DNA of 34,219 nt from an uncultured bacterium (GTDB taxonomy: Bacteria > Actinomycetota > Coriobacteriia > Coriobacteriales > Coriobacteriaceae): NCBI GenBank assembly GCA_905216145.1, contig CAJMST010000020.1, positions 1 to 34,219 on the forward strand, in the 5' to 3' direction. Under the pieces are notes generated by a model, which worked only from the letters and a program-made list of their open reading frames with translations, was not told where the DNA came from and made no database searches. Of this stretch, positions 1-7,949 are shown piece by piece. Every line of letters begins with the position of its first letter. Positions within the stretch are counted from its first letter, which is position 1. The position numbers were made by a program, and so were the translations under genes.

Positions 1-214
1 TGCCGCGCCCCGCAGTGCCCGCTTCCCCCGAGAACAATTATCAGTGCAGGTAGACGGGTTGCGTATTTTCGGAAAACCGGGGGATGGTCGACCCATACGG
101 TTCAAACGTAGTAGATAGACCGTTTTCGTGGCGCGGCCTCAAAACAGTCTTTTGCGACGGATGGTATCCTTGGTAGCCCTGTGCCGCAAACGCACCTTAA
201 ACGCAAGGAGTCTC

Positions 215-2362
215 ATGGATCTTATCGCCCAGCTCGCCCGCGAGCTCAACCTTAAGGCCGCCAACGTCGAGGCTGCCGTCAAGCTCATCGACGAGGGCAA
301 CACCATTCCCTTTATCTCGCGCTACCGCAAGGAGGCCACGGGCGGCATGGACGACGTCGCCCTGCGCGCCCTCGACGAGCGCCTGTCCTACCTGCGCAAT
401 CTTGAGCAACGTAAAGAGGACGTCATCCTGCTTATCGATGCCCAGGGCAAACTCACGCCCGAACTCGAGCAGCAGATTCGCGAGGCCACGCAGCTCCAGC
501 GTGTCGAGGACCTCTACAAGCCCTACCGCAAAAAGCGCATGACCCGCGCGCAGAAGGCCCGCGAGGCCGGCCTGGAGCCGCTCGCCAACATGATCATCAT
601 GCAAGCCTCGGCCAAGGGCAGCGCGCTCGACGCCGCCGCGGTATACGTCAATGATGAGGCCGGCTTCGACACGCCCGAAAAGGCGCTCGCCGGTGCCGCC
701 GACATCGTGGCCGAAACGGTAGCCGAGGACCCCGAGAACGTCGCCGACCTGCGCGCCTTTACGCAAAACACCGCCGATATCGTCGTCGAAGCCACCGACC
801 CCGCCGAGAAGACCCCCTACGAGCCGTACTACAGCTATGACGAGCCGCTGCGCCGTATACCCAACCACCGCGTGTTGGCTATCGATCGCGGTGAGCGCGA
901 GGGCAAGCTCCGCGTGCGCGTGAACGTCGACGGCGCCGCCGCCACGGCACGCCTCGGAAGCCGTTGGCCCCGCCGTCAGGGCGTGTTTGCGCCCGTCTTT
1001 GACGCCGCTATCGCCGACGGCTACAAGCGCCTCATGGCCCCCTCGCTGGAGCGCGAGGCCCGCGCCAAACTCACTGTCCGCGCACAGACCGAGGCCATCA
1101 ACGTCTTTGCCAAGAATCTCGAGGGCCTGCTCTCGGCACGCCCCGTCCGTGGCGCCCGCGTGCTCGCGCTCGACCCGGGCTACCGCACCGGCTGCAAGGT
1201 CGCCGTCATGGACGAGACCGGCAAGCTACTCGACCACGGCGTGGTCTACCCCACCAAGCCGCGCCACGACGTCGCCGGCACCAAGCGCGAGCTCGCTCGC
1301 CTCGTCAAAAAGGACGGTGTCAACACCATCGTCATCGGCAACGGCACCGCCAGTCGCGAGACTGAGGAAGTCGTCTCGGAGTTCATTGCCGAGCAGGCGC
1401 CCGGGCTGCGATACACCATCGTCAACGAGGCCGGCGCGTCGGTGTACTCCGCCTCCGAGCTCGCAAGCCAGGAGTATCCCGACCTGGACGTCACCGTGCG
1501 CGGCGCCATGAGCCTGGGCCGCCGCCTGCAGGACCCGCTGGCAGAGCTCGTCAAGATCCCGCCCCAGTCCATCGGCGTGGGCCAGTACCAGCACGACCTT
1601 GACCAGGCCGAGCTCTCGCGCACCCTGGGCCACGTGGTGGAGGACGTCGTCAACCGCGTGGGCGTCGACGTGAACACCGCGAGCGCGAGCCTTCTGGGAT
1701 ACGTATCGGGCATCACGCCGAGCGTGGCCAAGAACATCGTTGCCTACCGCGAGGAAAACGGCGCCTTTACCGATCGCCGCCAGCTCAAGAAAGTCCCCAA
1801 GCTTGGACCCAAGGCATACCTCAACGCCGCGGGCTTCCTGCGCATCAGCGGCGGCAAGAACCCGCTCGACGCGACAAGCGTCCACCCCGAGAGTTACGAG
1901 GTGGCCACGTCCGTCCTGGAACGCGCCGGTGTGGCGGCCAGCGAACTCAGCCGCGGCGGCGTACCCGACATCGAGCGCCGTCTGGGCAGCATCTCGACGC
2001 TGGCAAGCGACCTGGACTGCGGCACCCTCACGCTCATCGACATTGTCAACGAGCTCAAGAAACCCGGCCGCGACCCGCGCGACGATGCGCCCGAGGTGGT
2101 CTTTAGCCGCACGGCACTTTCCATCGACGACCTGGAGCCCGGCATGGAGCTCAAGGGCACGGTGCGCAACGTTGTGGACTTTGGCGCCTTCGTCGACGTG
2201 GGCGTGCACCAGGACGGCCTCATGCACATCTCCAAGCTGGCTAACCGCTTCGTCAAGCACCCGAGCGACGTGGTACGCGTCGGCGACACGGTCAAGGTGT
2301 GGGTAGAGAAAGTCGACCGCGACCGCAAGAAGATCTCACTCACCATGGTGCAGGGGAAGTAA
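215..2362 (+). CDS. tex: Tex family RNA-binding transcription accessory protein
   Basis: Cytoplasmic nucleic-acid-binding protein of the Tex/Spt6-like family. In this 715-aa product the helical Tex N-terminus is followed by a YqgF/RNase H-like domain from about residue 315 (LALDPGYRTG), helix-hairpin-helix repeats at about 490-540 (NTASASLLGYVSGI, KVPKLGPKAY) and a C-terminal S1 domain from about 640 (GTVRNVVDFGAFVDVGVHQD). Length matches the family. The frame is open upstream to a GTG at 128, but I chose the ATG at 215 because AAGGAG lies just before it and the family start (MDLIAQLA) begins there. Tex proteins are thought to act in transcription and RNA handling; no specific target can be read from the sequence. 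It is monocistronic here. Confidence 0.95.
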   Translation: MDLIAQLARELNLKAANVEAAVKLIDEGNTIPFISRYRKEATGGMDDVALRALDERLSYLRNLEQRKEDVILLIDAQGKLTPELEQQIREATQLQRVEDLYKPYRKKRMTRAQKAREAGLEPLANMIIMQASAKGSALDAAAVYVNDEAGFDTPEKALAGAADIVAETVAEDPENVADLRAFTQNTADIVVEATDPAEKTPYEPYYSYDEPLRRIPNHRVLAIDRGEREGKLRVRVNVDGAAATARLGSRWPRRQGVFAPVFDAAIADGYKRLMAPSLEREARAKLTVRAQTEAINVFAKNLEGLLSARPVRGARVLALDPGYRTGCKVAVMDETGKLLDHGVVYPTKPRHDVAGTKRELARLVKKDGVNTIVIGNGTASRETEEVVSEFIAEQAPGLRYTIVNEAGASVYSASELASQEYPDLDVTVRGAMSLGRRLQDPLAELVKIPPQSIGVGQYQHDLDQAELSRTLGHVVEDVVNRVGVDVNTASASLLGYVSGITPSVAKNIVAYREENGAFTDRRQLKKVPKLGPKAYLNAAGFLRISGGKNPLDATSVHPESYEVATSVLERAGVAASELSRGGVPDIERRLGSISTLASDLDCGTLTLIDIVNELKKPGRDPRDDAPEVVFSRTALSIDDLEPGMELKGTVRNVVDFGAFVDVGVHQDGLMHISKLANRFVKHPSDVVRVGDTVKVWVEKVDRDRKKISLTMVQGK

Positions 2363-2372
2363 ACCGCCTAAA

Positions 2373-2588
2373 GCAAGGGTCCCCCCTCTCGCGACGTGCA
2401 GAATCGCGAGTATTCTGCAAATTCCGCCGTTCCGGATGCCCCTCAGAGGCAATAAAGTCACAAACAGCCCCCGTTTTAGCGTCGTCAGAGCCAAAACGGG
2501 GGCTGTTCCGTGCTTTATCTAGCTGGTAAAAGCCTTTACCTTGCTGAATACTCTCAATTTTGCACGTCGCAGGCGGGGGTACCTTTGC
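2373..2588. repeat. 216-bp inverted-repeat element downstream of tex (MITE-like)
   Basis: Arms at 2373-2415 and 2546-2588 are inverted copies, about 35 of 43 positions identical. Shared blocks are GAATACTC, TGCACGTCGC, GGGGG and ACC. The left arm carries its own small hairpin (TGCAGAAT at 2397 with ATTCTGCA at 2412). The middle holds the perfect 15-bp hairpin listed separately. No ORF of interest lies inside. It could be a miniature inverted-repeat element or a large 3'-end structure. I see no convincing target-site duplication. Confidence 0.55.
2463..2507 (+). terminator. Probable tex terminator hairpin
   Basis: A perfect 15-bp stem (AACAGCCCCCGTTTT with its complement) and a 15-nt loop, about 100 nt past the tex stop. 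The T-run after it is weak (CTGTTCCGTGCTTT), so the terminator role is plausible but not certain. Confidence 0.5.
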
Positions 2589-2643
2589 CCACGGCAGGAT
2601 TGGAGGCCGATCACCAACCTACCGGCAAGTTCGTGTCGGCAGC

Positions 2644-2711
2644 CCCGGCCTTTCCTTTGCCCAGCGCGACCCTTGCGAAGCGCGTGAGCGATAGGGAAAG
2701 GAAAGGCCGGG
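2644..2711. repeat. Long imperfect hairpin between tex and the aldolase gene
   Basis: CCCGGCCTTTCCTTT at 2644 pairs with AAAGGAAAGGCCGGG at 2697-2711, and GCCC pairs with GGG around a one-base bulge. The roughly 31-nt loop can itself pair through CGCG blocks. It lies 31 bp past the stop codon of the minus-strand aldolase gene (2743-3447), so it is probably a 3'-end structure of that transcript. There is no U-tract. Confidence 0.5.
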
Positions 2712-2742
2712 CGAACAACTCGCAGCGTAGTCAGTGTTCGCG

Positions 2743-3447
2743 TTACGGCAAAATATGGAAGCCGAGCGCCGCGATATCCTTGGCAAAGCCGCGCACGGTG
2801 TCGAGCGAGACCTCGTACGGGTCGCGGCCGATGTTCTTGCGCTTGGCCAGGATGCTGTTAGGCACCGTGATGATCTGGCAACCGCAGGCCTCGGCCTGGT
2901 AGATGTTAATGAGCTCGCGCGTGGACGCCCACAGGACCTCGCAGTTGGGCTTAGCGGCCGCCTTCTTAACCGACTCCGTCATAAACGGAATGGGATCGAC
3001 GCCGGTATCGGCGATACGGCCGGCAAACAGCGAGATGATGGACGGGGTCTCAGCGTCGACGGCCTCGACCATCTCGTCGACCTGCTCGGGCGTGAAGATG
3101 GTGGTGACGTTGACCTTGATGCCGTCTGCAGAGAGCTTGTGCACCAGCTCGGCGGTGGACTCGCCCTTGGTGGTCACGCACGGGATCTTGACGTAGACGT
3201 TGTCGGCCCAGGTAGCGATCTCGCGAGCCTCGACCTCCATGGTCTCGACGTCGTCGGCAAAGACCTCAAACGATACGGACACATCGGTGATGTGCGCCAG
3301 AACCTCCTTGGCAAACGCGCGGTAATCCGTCACGCCGCCCTTCTTCATAAGGGACGGGTTGGTCGTGAAACCCTGAACGTTGCCGTTCTCGTACATGTCG
3401 AGCATGCCCTCGAGGTTTGCACCGTCAGCGAACACCTTGATTGCCAT
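2743..3447 (-). CDS. Transaldolase / fructose-6-phosphate aldolase-like protein (copy 1)
   Basis: A 234-aa class I aldolase of the small transaldolase family (TalC/FSA type), predicted to cleave or transfer a dihydroxyacetone unit on sugar phosphates in the cytoplasm. Visible hallmarks are Asp6 in FADGAN, the TTNPS motif near residue 28, Lys87 in VKIP (the Schiff-base lysine position of FSA) and the C-terminal ITVPN segment. Start: an upstream in-frame ATG (3471) exists, but ATG 3447 gives the family N-terminus MAIKVFADG and has GGAAGGA about 10 nt upstream. It is a close paralogue of the gene at 6043-6753 but lies outside that operon, after the PTS terminator, so it probably has its own promoter within 3448-3671. 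The natural substrate is not readable from sequence. Confidence 0.9.
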   Translation of the reverse strand: MAIKVFADGANLEGMLDMYENGNVQGFTTNPSLMKKGGVTDYRAFAKEVLAHITDVSVSFEVFADDVETMEVEAREIATWADNVYVKIPCVTTKGESTAELVHKLSADGIKVNVTTIFTPEQVDEMVEAVDAETPSIISLFAGRIADTGVDPIPFMTESVKKAAAKPNCEVLWASTRELINIYQAEACGCQIITVPNSILAKRKNIGRDPYEVSLDTVRGFAKDIAALGFHILP

Positions 3448-3671
3448 CTGCCTGATTCCTTCCGTTTGCATACGGCCGATAAACTGCTAAACACTTTACC
3501 TATGTTTATCAAGGCGTGAGCTGCGGGTTTTTATCTTCTCGGCGAACGGTTTTACGGTTTTACCATTTTTATATCGACACCCCAGCAGCAAAACGTTTTT
3601 GCCATTCATTGCGTTTGATTCCGCTCACGGCGCAGAGACGATGCTTCGTCAATACGTTTTCACAACCACTC

Positions 3672-3714
3672 CAAAACAAAAAGCGGTGACGCCTCATTTG
3701 AGACGTCACCGCTT
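3672..3714 (-). terminator. Intrinsic terminator of the PTS operon
   Basis: Read on the minus strand: the 11-bp stem AAGCGGTGACG/CGTCACCGCTT, an inner CTCA/TGAG pairing in the loop, and a tail of CTTTTTGTTTT. It lies 57 bp past the IIC stop codon and ends the operon that starts at 6753. Confidence 0.9.
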
Positions 3715-3771
3715 CCGTGTAGGAGCCGGTTATCGGAGCTCCGCCCGATTAGGGCTTAAAGTGTGCCTGGA

Positions 3772-5163
3772 TTACTCTTCCTCAACGTGGTTGATCACAG
3801 CGCCCTTGGTGTGGATGAAGTTGGGGACAAAGGCGACGATCAGAAGGACAGCGAGAATCGCGTAGACACCGGTGGTACCGAAGGCCTCGGCAGCGCGGCC
3901 GAGCGTAATACCAATAACGGAGAAGTCGAAGTCGCCGAACGTGGTGTTCTTGAAGCCGAAGACGTCAAGAACAGGCAGGAGCAGAGCAGGGGCAAAGGTG
4001 ATGAGCAGGCCGTTGACGAAAGCACCAAGAGCTGCGCCCTTGCGACCGCCGGTAGCATTGCCGTAAATGCCGGCAGTGGCGCCGCAGAAGAAGTGAGGAA
4101 CCATACCCGGGATGATGAAGATGCCCAGGGTAGCGCCCACGATGAACATACCGACCACGCCACCGATAAAGGAAGCGACAAAGCCGAGGATGACGGCGGT
4201 GGGAGCGTAGGGGAAGAAGACGGCGCAGTCGACGGCGGGGATGGCACCGGGGATCAGCTTGTTGGAGATGCCCTGGAAGGCCGGGACCAGGTCGGCGAGA
4301 ATCATGCGGACGCCGTTGTAGACGATGGTGACGCCGACGGCGAAGGACAGAGCACAGGTCAGGGCGTAAACAATCACGTTGTCGCCGCCAGCAGTCTCAG
4401 TAACAACCGCAGGATCTGCGATGTAAGCGGCAAAAGCAGTCACCAGGTAGAAGAAGGCCATGGTAAGAGCCGTGGAGATGGTGGTGTCGCGCAGGAAGGC
4501 ATACTTCTCGGGAACCTCGATCTTCTCGGTGCTGTTCTCCTCGGCGTCCTTAGCAAACAGCGTACCGACTGCAGCGGAGATATAGTAGGCAAGCGAGCCG
4601 AAGTGACCCATGGCGATCTCGTCGCCATCGGTAACCTTCTCGGTGAAACGCTGGCCGACGGCGGGAAGCATGGCGCTCACGAGGCCCAGGAACATACCGC
4701 CCACAATGATAAGCTGGACATCCTCGAAGCCAGATGCCTGCAGAACAGCAGACAGCAGGCAAGCCATGAACATGCTGTGATGGCCCGTCAGGAAGATGTA
4801 CTTAAACTTGGTAAAGCGAGCAATGATAATGTTCACGACGTAGCCGAGAATCAGGATCATCATGGTCTGAACGCCGAGGACACTCTGGGCCATCGAAACG
4901 ACGACCTCGTTGTTGGGCACGACGCCGGTGATGTGGAAACCGGTCTCGATGAAGGTCCCCAGCGGAGCAAGGTTCTCCTGAACAACAGCGGCGCCGGCAG
5001 ACAGCATGATATAGCCAAGGATCGGCTTCAGGGTGCCCGTCATCACCTTGTGGGCGGGACGCTTAAGCGCGACAAGGCCGACAAAAGCGAACAGGCCCAT
5101 AATCCATGCTGGCTTGGTCAGAATCGATTGGATAAACTCAAGTATGGGAAGGATGACTTGCAT
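3772..5163 (-). CDS. PTS sugar transporter IIC, ascorbate (UlaA/SgaT) family
   Basis: Integral membrane permease of a phosphotransferase system, 463 aa, matching the roughly 465-aa UlaA length. UlaA-like signatures include YIFLTGHH in the middle of the N-half, the GHFGSLAYY segment, LIPGAIPAVDCAVFFPYAP and IIPGMVPHFF, among many hydrophobic helices. It is encoded last in the operon after IIA and IIB. Start: the frame is open to 5208, but ATG 5163 (MQVILPILEF) has GAAAGGAAG upstream and matches the family N-terminus. The UlaA superfamily also contains carriers for other sugars and polyols, and no ulaD/E/F-type ascorbate catabolic genes are here, so ascorbate as substrate is unproven. The linked aldolase suggests a ketose- or polyol-derived phosphate is produced. 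Confidence 0.85.
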   Translation of the reverse strand: MQVILPILEFIQSILTKPAWIMGLFAFVGLVALKRPAHKVMTGTLKPILGYIMLSAGAAVVQENLAPLGTFIETGFHITGVVPNNEVVVSMAQSVLGVQTMMILILGYVVNIIIARFTKFKYIFLTGHHSMFMACLLSAVLQASGFEDVQLIIVGGMFLGLVSAMLPAVGQRFTEKVTDGDEIAMGHFGSLAYYISAAVGTLFAKDAEENSTEKIEVPEKYAFLRDTTISTALTMAFFYLVTAFAAYIADPAVVTETAGGDNVIVYALTCALSFAVGVTIVYNGVRMILADLVPAFQGISNKLIPGAIPAVDCAVFFPYAPTAVILGFVASFIGGVVGMFIVGATLGIFIIPGMVPHFFCGATAGIYGNATGGRKGAALGAFVNGLLITFAPALLLPVLDVFGFKNTTFGDFDFSVIGITLGRAAEAFGTTGVYAILAVLLIVAFVPNFIHTKGAVINHVEEE

Positions 5164-5187
5164 CTGGGCTTCCTTTCTTTTTAACGT

Positions 5188-5220
5188 GGGCGTGTTTCCC
5201 TCTTCCACAGGGAACCGCCC
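5188..5220 (-). promoter_or_regulatory. Intercistronic hairpin between IIB and IIC
   Basis: GGGCG plus TTTCCC on the plus strand pair with GGGAA plus CGCCC, giving a strong interrupted stem in the 71-bp gap, just upstream of the IIC ribosome binding site. In the sense (minus) direction no U-tract follows, so it looks like an mRNA processing or stability element rather than a terminator. On the plus strand it is followed by TTTTTT, but no plus-strand gene ends there. Confidence 0.5.
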
Positions 5221-5234
5221 TTTTTTGTGCCGCT

Positions 5235-5510
5235 TTAGGCGTTAGCGGCGGCCGCCTTGATTGCCTCGAGGGCGTCTTCGCGGATCTTCTTCTTGTTCAC
5301 ATAGCTGCGAACGATCACGACGTTACCGTGAAGCTCGGGAGCGAGCTCCTTAACGGTAATGAACAGATCCGGATTTGCGGAAGAAGCACCGTTCAGGTCC
5401 ATAGACTCAACGTCGGCCTTGATGCCCTCCTCCTCGCAAAGCTCCTCGACTTTGCCAGCGAGCATCAGGCTGGACCCGATGCCGTTTCCGCATACGGTGA
5501 TGATATGCAT
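5235..5510 (-). CDS. PTS sugar transporter IIB (Ula-like)
   Basis: A 91-aa cytoplasmic phosphocarrier. The N-terminal β-strand and phosphate loop read MHIITVCGNGIGSS, with Cys7 as the predicted phosphorylated residue, as in lactose/ascorbate-type IIB domains. It takes phosphate from the IIA encoded at 5587-6033 and passes it to sugar bound to the IIC encoded next. The start ATG 5510 is supported by GAGGAAGG upstream. It lies 76 bp after IIA and 71 bp before IIC in the same operon. Confidence 0.88.
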   Translation of the reverse strand: MHIITVCGNGIGSSLMLAGKVEELCEEEGIKADVESMDLNGASSANPDLFITVKELAPELHGNVVIVRSYVNKKKIREDALEAIKAAAANA

Positions 5511-5586
5511 GGCAACCTTCCTCTCCTACACGTGACGGTTTTCCCGTCTATCCAAAAGCGGCGACGCATCGCCGTGCCATTAAGGC

Positions 5587-6033
5587 CTAAAAGAATGAAC
5601 GCATGGTCTCCAGAACTTGCTCGGGCGTATCGCACGCGCTGAGCTTGGCAACGCAGTCCTCGTCCTCGAACATCTGCGAAAGCTCCGCCAAGCAGCCAAG
5701 ATGGGCCTTGGGGTCGGGCGCGCAGATGCCCACGAGCACGTGAACCGGATCGAAATCCTCATGTCCAAACGCTACCGCAGGATCAAGCGTGACGATGCAG
5801 ATTCCCGCTTCGCTCACGTTGCCATCGGCCTGGGCATGGGGCATGGCGATGCCCTCTTCCAGAACCATATAGGGACCGAATTTGTGAACCGATGAAATCA
5901 TGGCGTCGACATAGCTCTGGTCGCATTTGCCGGCGTCTACGAGCAATTTGCCGCACGCCTTGATCGCTTCCTCCCAATCGGAGGCCTCGACGTGGCAGGC
6001 AACAAGCTCGGGCTTAAGAAGATCGGTCAGCAT
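5587..6033 (-). CDS. PTS sugar transporter IIA (fructose/mannitol type, UlaC-like)
   Basis: A 148-aa cytoplasmic phosphocarrier of the PTS IIA type-2 superfamily. The active-site segment EEGIAMPHAQ places the phosphorylated histidine at His66, and LVGICAPDPKAHLGCLAELSQMF matches the family C-terminal half. It receives phosphate from HPr, encoded elsewhere, and donates it to IIB. The start is nine bases after the stop of the upstream aldolase gene. Ribosome-binding sequence (AGGAG, AGGGGG) overlaps that stop, which implies translational coupling. Confidence 0.88.
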   Translation of the reverse strand: MLTDLLKPELVACHVEASDWEEAIKACGKLLVDAGKCDQSYVDAMISSVHKFGPYMVLEEGIAMPHAQADGNVSEAGICIVTLDPAVAFGHEDFDPVHVLVGICAPDPKAHLGCLAELSQMFEDEDCVAKLSACDTPEQVLETMRSFF

Positions 6034-6042
6034 GCTCGCCCC

Positions 6043-6753
6043 CTACTCCTCGGGCAGGATGTGAAAACCAAGCGCCTGAATGTCGCGGGCAAAGCCCTTG
6101 ACCGTATCAAGCGAGTACTCAAGCAAATCTTTCCCGAAATTCTTGCGCTTGGCAAGAAGGGCATTGGGGACCGTAATGATCTGGCAGCCAACAGACTCTG
6201 CCTGGAAGATGTTGAGCACCTCACGCGTGGATGCCCAGAGAACCTCGGCGGCGGGCTTGACGGCAGCCTTCTTTACGGACTCTGCCATGAGGGGCAGCGG
6301 ATCGACACCGGTATCGGCGATTCGGCCGGCAAAGATAGACAGAATAGAGGGGGTCTCGGCAGAGACGGCATCGACGAACTCGTCGACCTGCTCGGGCGTG
6401 AAGATGGTGGTGACATTCACCTTGATGCCATCGGCGGAAAGGCGCTTGACCAGCGCGGCGGTGGACTCGCCCTTGGTGTTGAGCGCCGGAATCTTAACGT
6501 AGACGTTGTCCGCCCAGGTTGCGATCTCGCGAGCCTCGGCCTCCATACCAGCCTCGTCGTCGGCGAACACCTCAAAAGAGACCGACACATCGGTGATGCG
6601 CTCAAGAACCGTCTTGGCAAAAGCACGGTAGTCGGTCACGCCACCGGCCTTCATAAGGGAAGGATTGGTCGTGAAGCCCTGAACGTTGCCATTGTCGTGC
6701 ATGTCAAGCATGCCCTCGAGGTTAGCGCCGTCGGCAAACACCTTGATCGCCAT
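6043..6753 (-). CDS. Transaldolase / fructose-6-phosphate aldolase-like protein (copy 2, PTS operon)
   Basis: First gene of the minus-strand PTS operon, 236 aa. It has the same class I aldolase features as copy 1: Asp6 in FADGAN, TTNPS, and Lys87 in VKIP, aligning without gaps over most of the length with conservative substitutions. Start ATG 6753 is preceded by GAAAGGA. Linkage to a PTS suggests it acts on the sugar phosphate produced by uptake, or on a ketose phosphate derived from it. The paralogue outside the operon may give constitutive or differently regulated activity. Confidence 0.9.
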   Translation of the reverse strand: MAIKVFADGANLEGMLDMHDNGNVQGFTTNPSLMKAGGVTDYRAFAKTVLERITDVSVSFEVFADDEAGMEAEAREIATWADNVYVKIPALNTKGESTAALVKRLSADGIKVNVTTIFTPEQVDEFVDAVSAETPSILSIFAGRIADTGVDPLPLMAESVKKAAVKPAAEVLWASTREVLNIFQAESVGCQIITVPNALLAKRKNFGKDLLEYSLDTVKGFARDIQALGFHILPEE

Positions 6754-6782
6754 GTTGGTCCTTTCTCATCTAGCATTATTGC

Positions 6783-6857
6783 TATCGAAAGCCTTTTTCT
6801 TTGTTTCAAAAGCTTTTCGGCTTTCTTTTATAAACTACTTCAAAAGATATCGAAAGC
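6783..6857 (-). promoter_or_regulatory. Candidate promoter and operator repeats of the PTS operon
   Basis: In the 359-bp divergent gap, TATCGAAAGC occurs twice as a direct repeat (6783-6792 and 6848-6857), 65 bp or about six helical turns apart. A minus-strand promoter candidate has TTTCGA at 6850-6855 and TATAAA at 6827-6832 with a 17-bp spacer, so the distal repeat would cover the -35 box. This layout fits repression with looping by the adjacent DeoR-type regulator. It is inference from sequence only. Confidence 0.4.
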
Positions 6858-7034
6858 TCAATTGCCAACTTTCCGTGAACGGTCGATTATCGGGCGTGAA
6901 CGTATCTCACTTTTTTCGAACACCTTTCAGGCAAGACTCTTTGCTGGCTGTTGCAGGCATTCTGCACGTCAGGCCAACTACTAATTACAAATAAAAGCAA
7001 GGCGTGTCATTCATCTCGTTCGCTCGATTATGCC

Positions 7035-7096
7035 TTGTTCTTTTCATATCGATACGTTATATTTCGATTACGAAAGGCATTTCTTTTGCCTTTCGT
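7035..7096 (+). promoter_or_regulatory. Candidate promoter and inverted repeat of the DeoR-type regulator gene
   Basis: TTGTTC at 7035-7040 and TATATT at 7058-7063 are spaced 17 bp apart. Just downstream, a perfect 10-bp inverted repeat ACGAAAGGCA (7070-7079) and TGCCTTTCGT (7087-7096) with a 7-bp spacer ends four bases before the ribosome binding site. It contains the CGAAAG core also seen in the two repeats on the operon side, so it may be an autoregulatory operator or a 5'-UTR hairpin. Confidence 0.45.
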
Positions 7097-7112
7097 TCAA
7101 AAGGAGCAACTT

Positions 7113-7904
7113 ATGGCATCTACTTCAGACCTTTCACCGGCCGAACGTCAGCGATTTATCATGAACTGGCTGACCGAAAAGCCAAATATCTCGGTATCCG
7201 ACATCGTTCGCCGCTTTTCGGTTTCGGAAGTTACCGCACGGCACGACCTCGTCTCACTGGAATCGGAAGGCAAATTGCGTCGCGTACGTGGCGGAGCGGT
7301 ATCGCTTTCTCGCTCCAATGCCATTTCGTATCCCGAAGAGCGCATCAATGTCCAAGTCGAGGCCAAAGAGGCAATCGCTGCAACCGCGGCAACTCTTGTT
7401 GACGATGGCGACGTTCTGGTGATCGACATCGGCACCACGGCCTTTTACTTCACTAAGGCCCTCATGGACAAACGCGATATCACCATCATCACCGGCGATC
7501 TTGCTATCGCAAACTATGCCAGCTTTAATCTGCCCAATGCTTCGGTAGTGCTGTTAGGCGGCTCCGTGCGAAAGGGTCACCTTTATCTCGCGGGCGCGCT
7601 AACGCTCGACTGCATGAGCAAGCTTCATGCCGACAAGGCATTTGTCAGCGCCGACGGATTCCATCCCGACCACGGCTTTACCGTCGAGCATGACTTCTCG
7701 GCCATGATCAAGCACATGTATTTGACCAACTCGAACCAGGGCTACATGATGGTTGACCAGGGAAAGTTCAACAAGACCAGTTTTTATCAGTCCGCGCAGA
7801 TCGATGACCTCGATGGCATTATCGTTGATGGAGACAACGAGGGCATCATGACAGCGGCAATCGAGAGTAGCCGCAGTCATCCCAAGCTCTATTTTGCAAA
7901 ATAA
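7113..7904 (+). CDS. DeoR/GlpR-family transcriptional regulator
   Basis: A 263-aa DNA-binding regulator. An N-terminal DeoR winged helix (about residues 10-60, NISVSDIVRRFSVSEVTARHD, with LRRVRGGAV) is followed by the DeoR C-terminal sensor domain, which has VIDIGTTAFYF and FVSADGFHPDHGFTVE and normally binds a sugar phosphate. The open frame extends to 6951, but ATG 7113 has AAAGGAG six bases upstream and gives the normal length. It is divergent from the aldolase-PTS operon, the usual arrangement for its local repressor or activator. Inducer unknown. Confidence 0.9.
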   Translation: MASTSDLSPAERQRFIMNWLTEKPNISVSDIVRRFSVSEVTARHDLVSLESEGKLRRVRGGAVSLSRSNAISYPEERINVQVEAKEAIAATAATLVDDGDVLVIDIGTTAFYFTKALMDKRDITIITGDLAIANYASFNLPNASVVLLGGSVRKGHLYLAGALTLDCMSKLHADKAFVSADGFHPDHGFTVEHDFSAMIKHMYLTNSNQGYMMVDQGKFNKTSFYQSAQIDDLDGIIVDGDNEGIMTAAIESSRSHPKLYFAK

Positions 7905-7907
7905 CTC

Positions 7908-7948
7908 AAATGGCCGGCTCGCCCACATCGAGGGCGAACCGGCCATTT
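7908..7948. terminator. Bidirectional terminator between convergent genes
   Basis: AAATGGCCGG pairs with CCGGCCATTT, with an inner TCGCCC/GGGCGA pairing. It starts 4 bp after the regulator stop and abuts the stop of the convergent HAD gene. Its A/T-flanked symmetric stem can serve both directions. Confidence 0.75.
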
Positions 7949-7949
7949 A

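Noticed and set aside
1..214. RNA gene or regulatory leader upstream of tex
   Set aside because: No tRNA, riboswitch or terminator structure could be supported, and no convincing promoter.
3763..5184. 473-codon plus-strand frame opposite the IIC gene
   Set aside because: Extremely hydrophilic, Gly/Asp/His-rich translation without motifs. The opposite frame is a clear PTS permease.
5188..5228. Plus-strand terminator
   Set aside because: Hairpin plus TTTTTT looks like one, but no plus-strand gene precedes it. I kept it as an intercistronic structure of the minus-strand operon.
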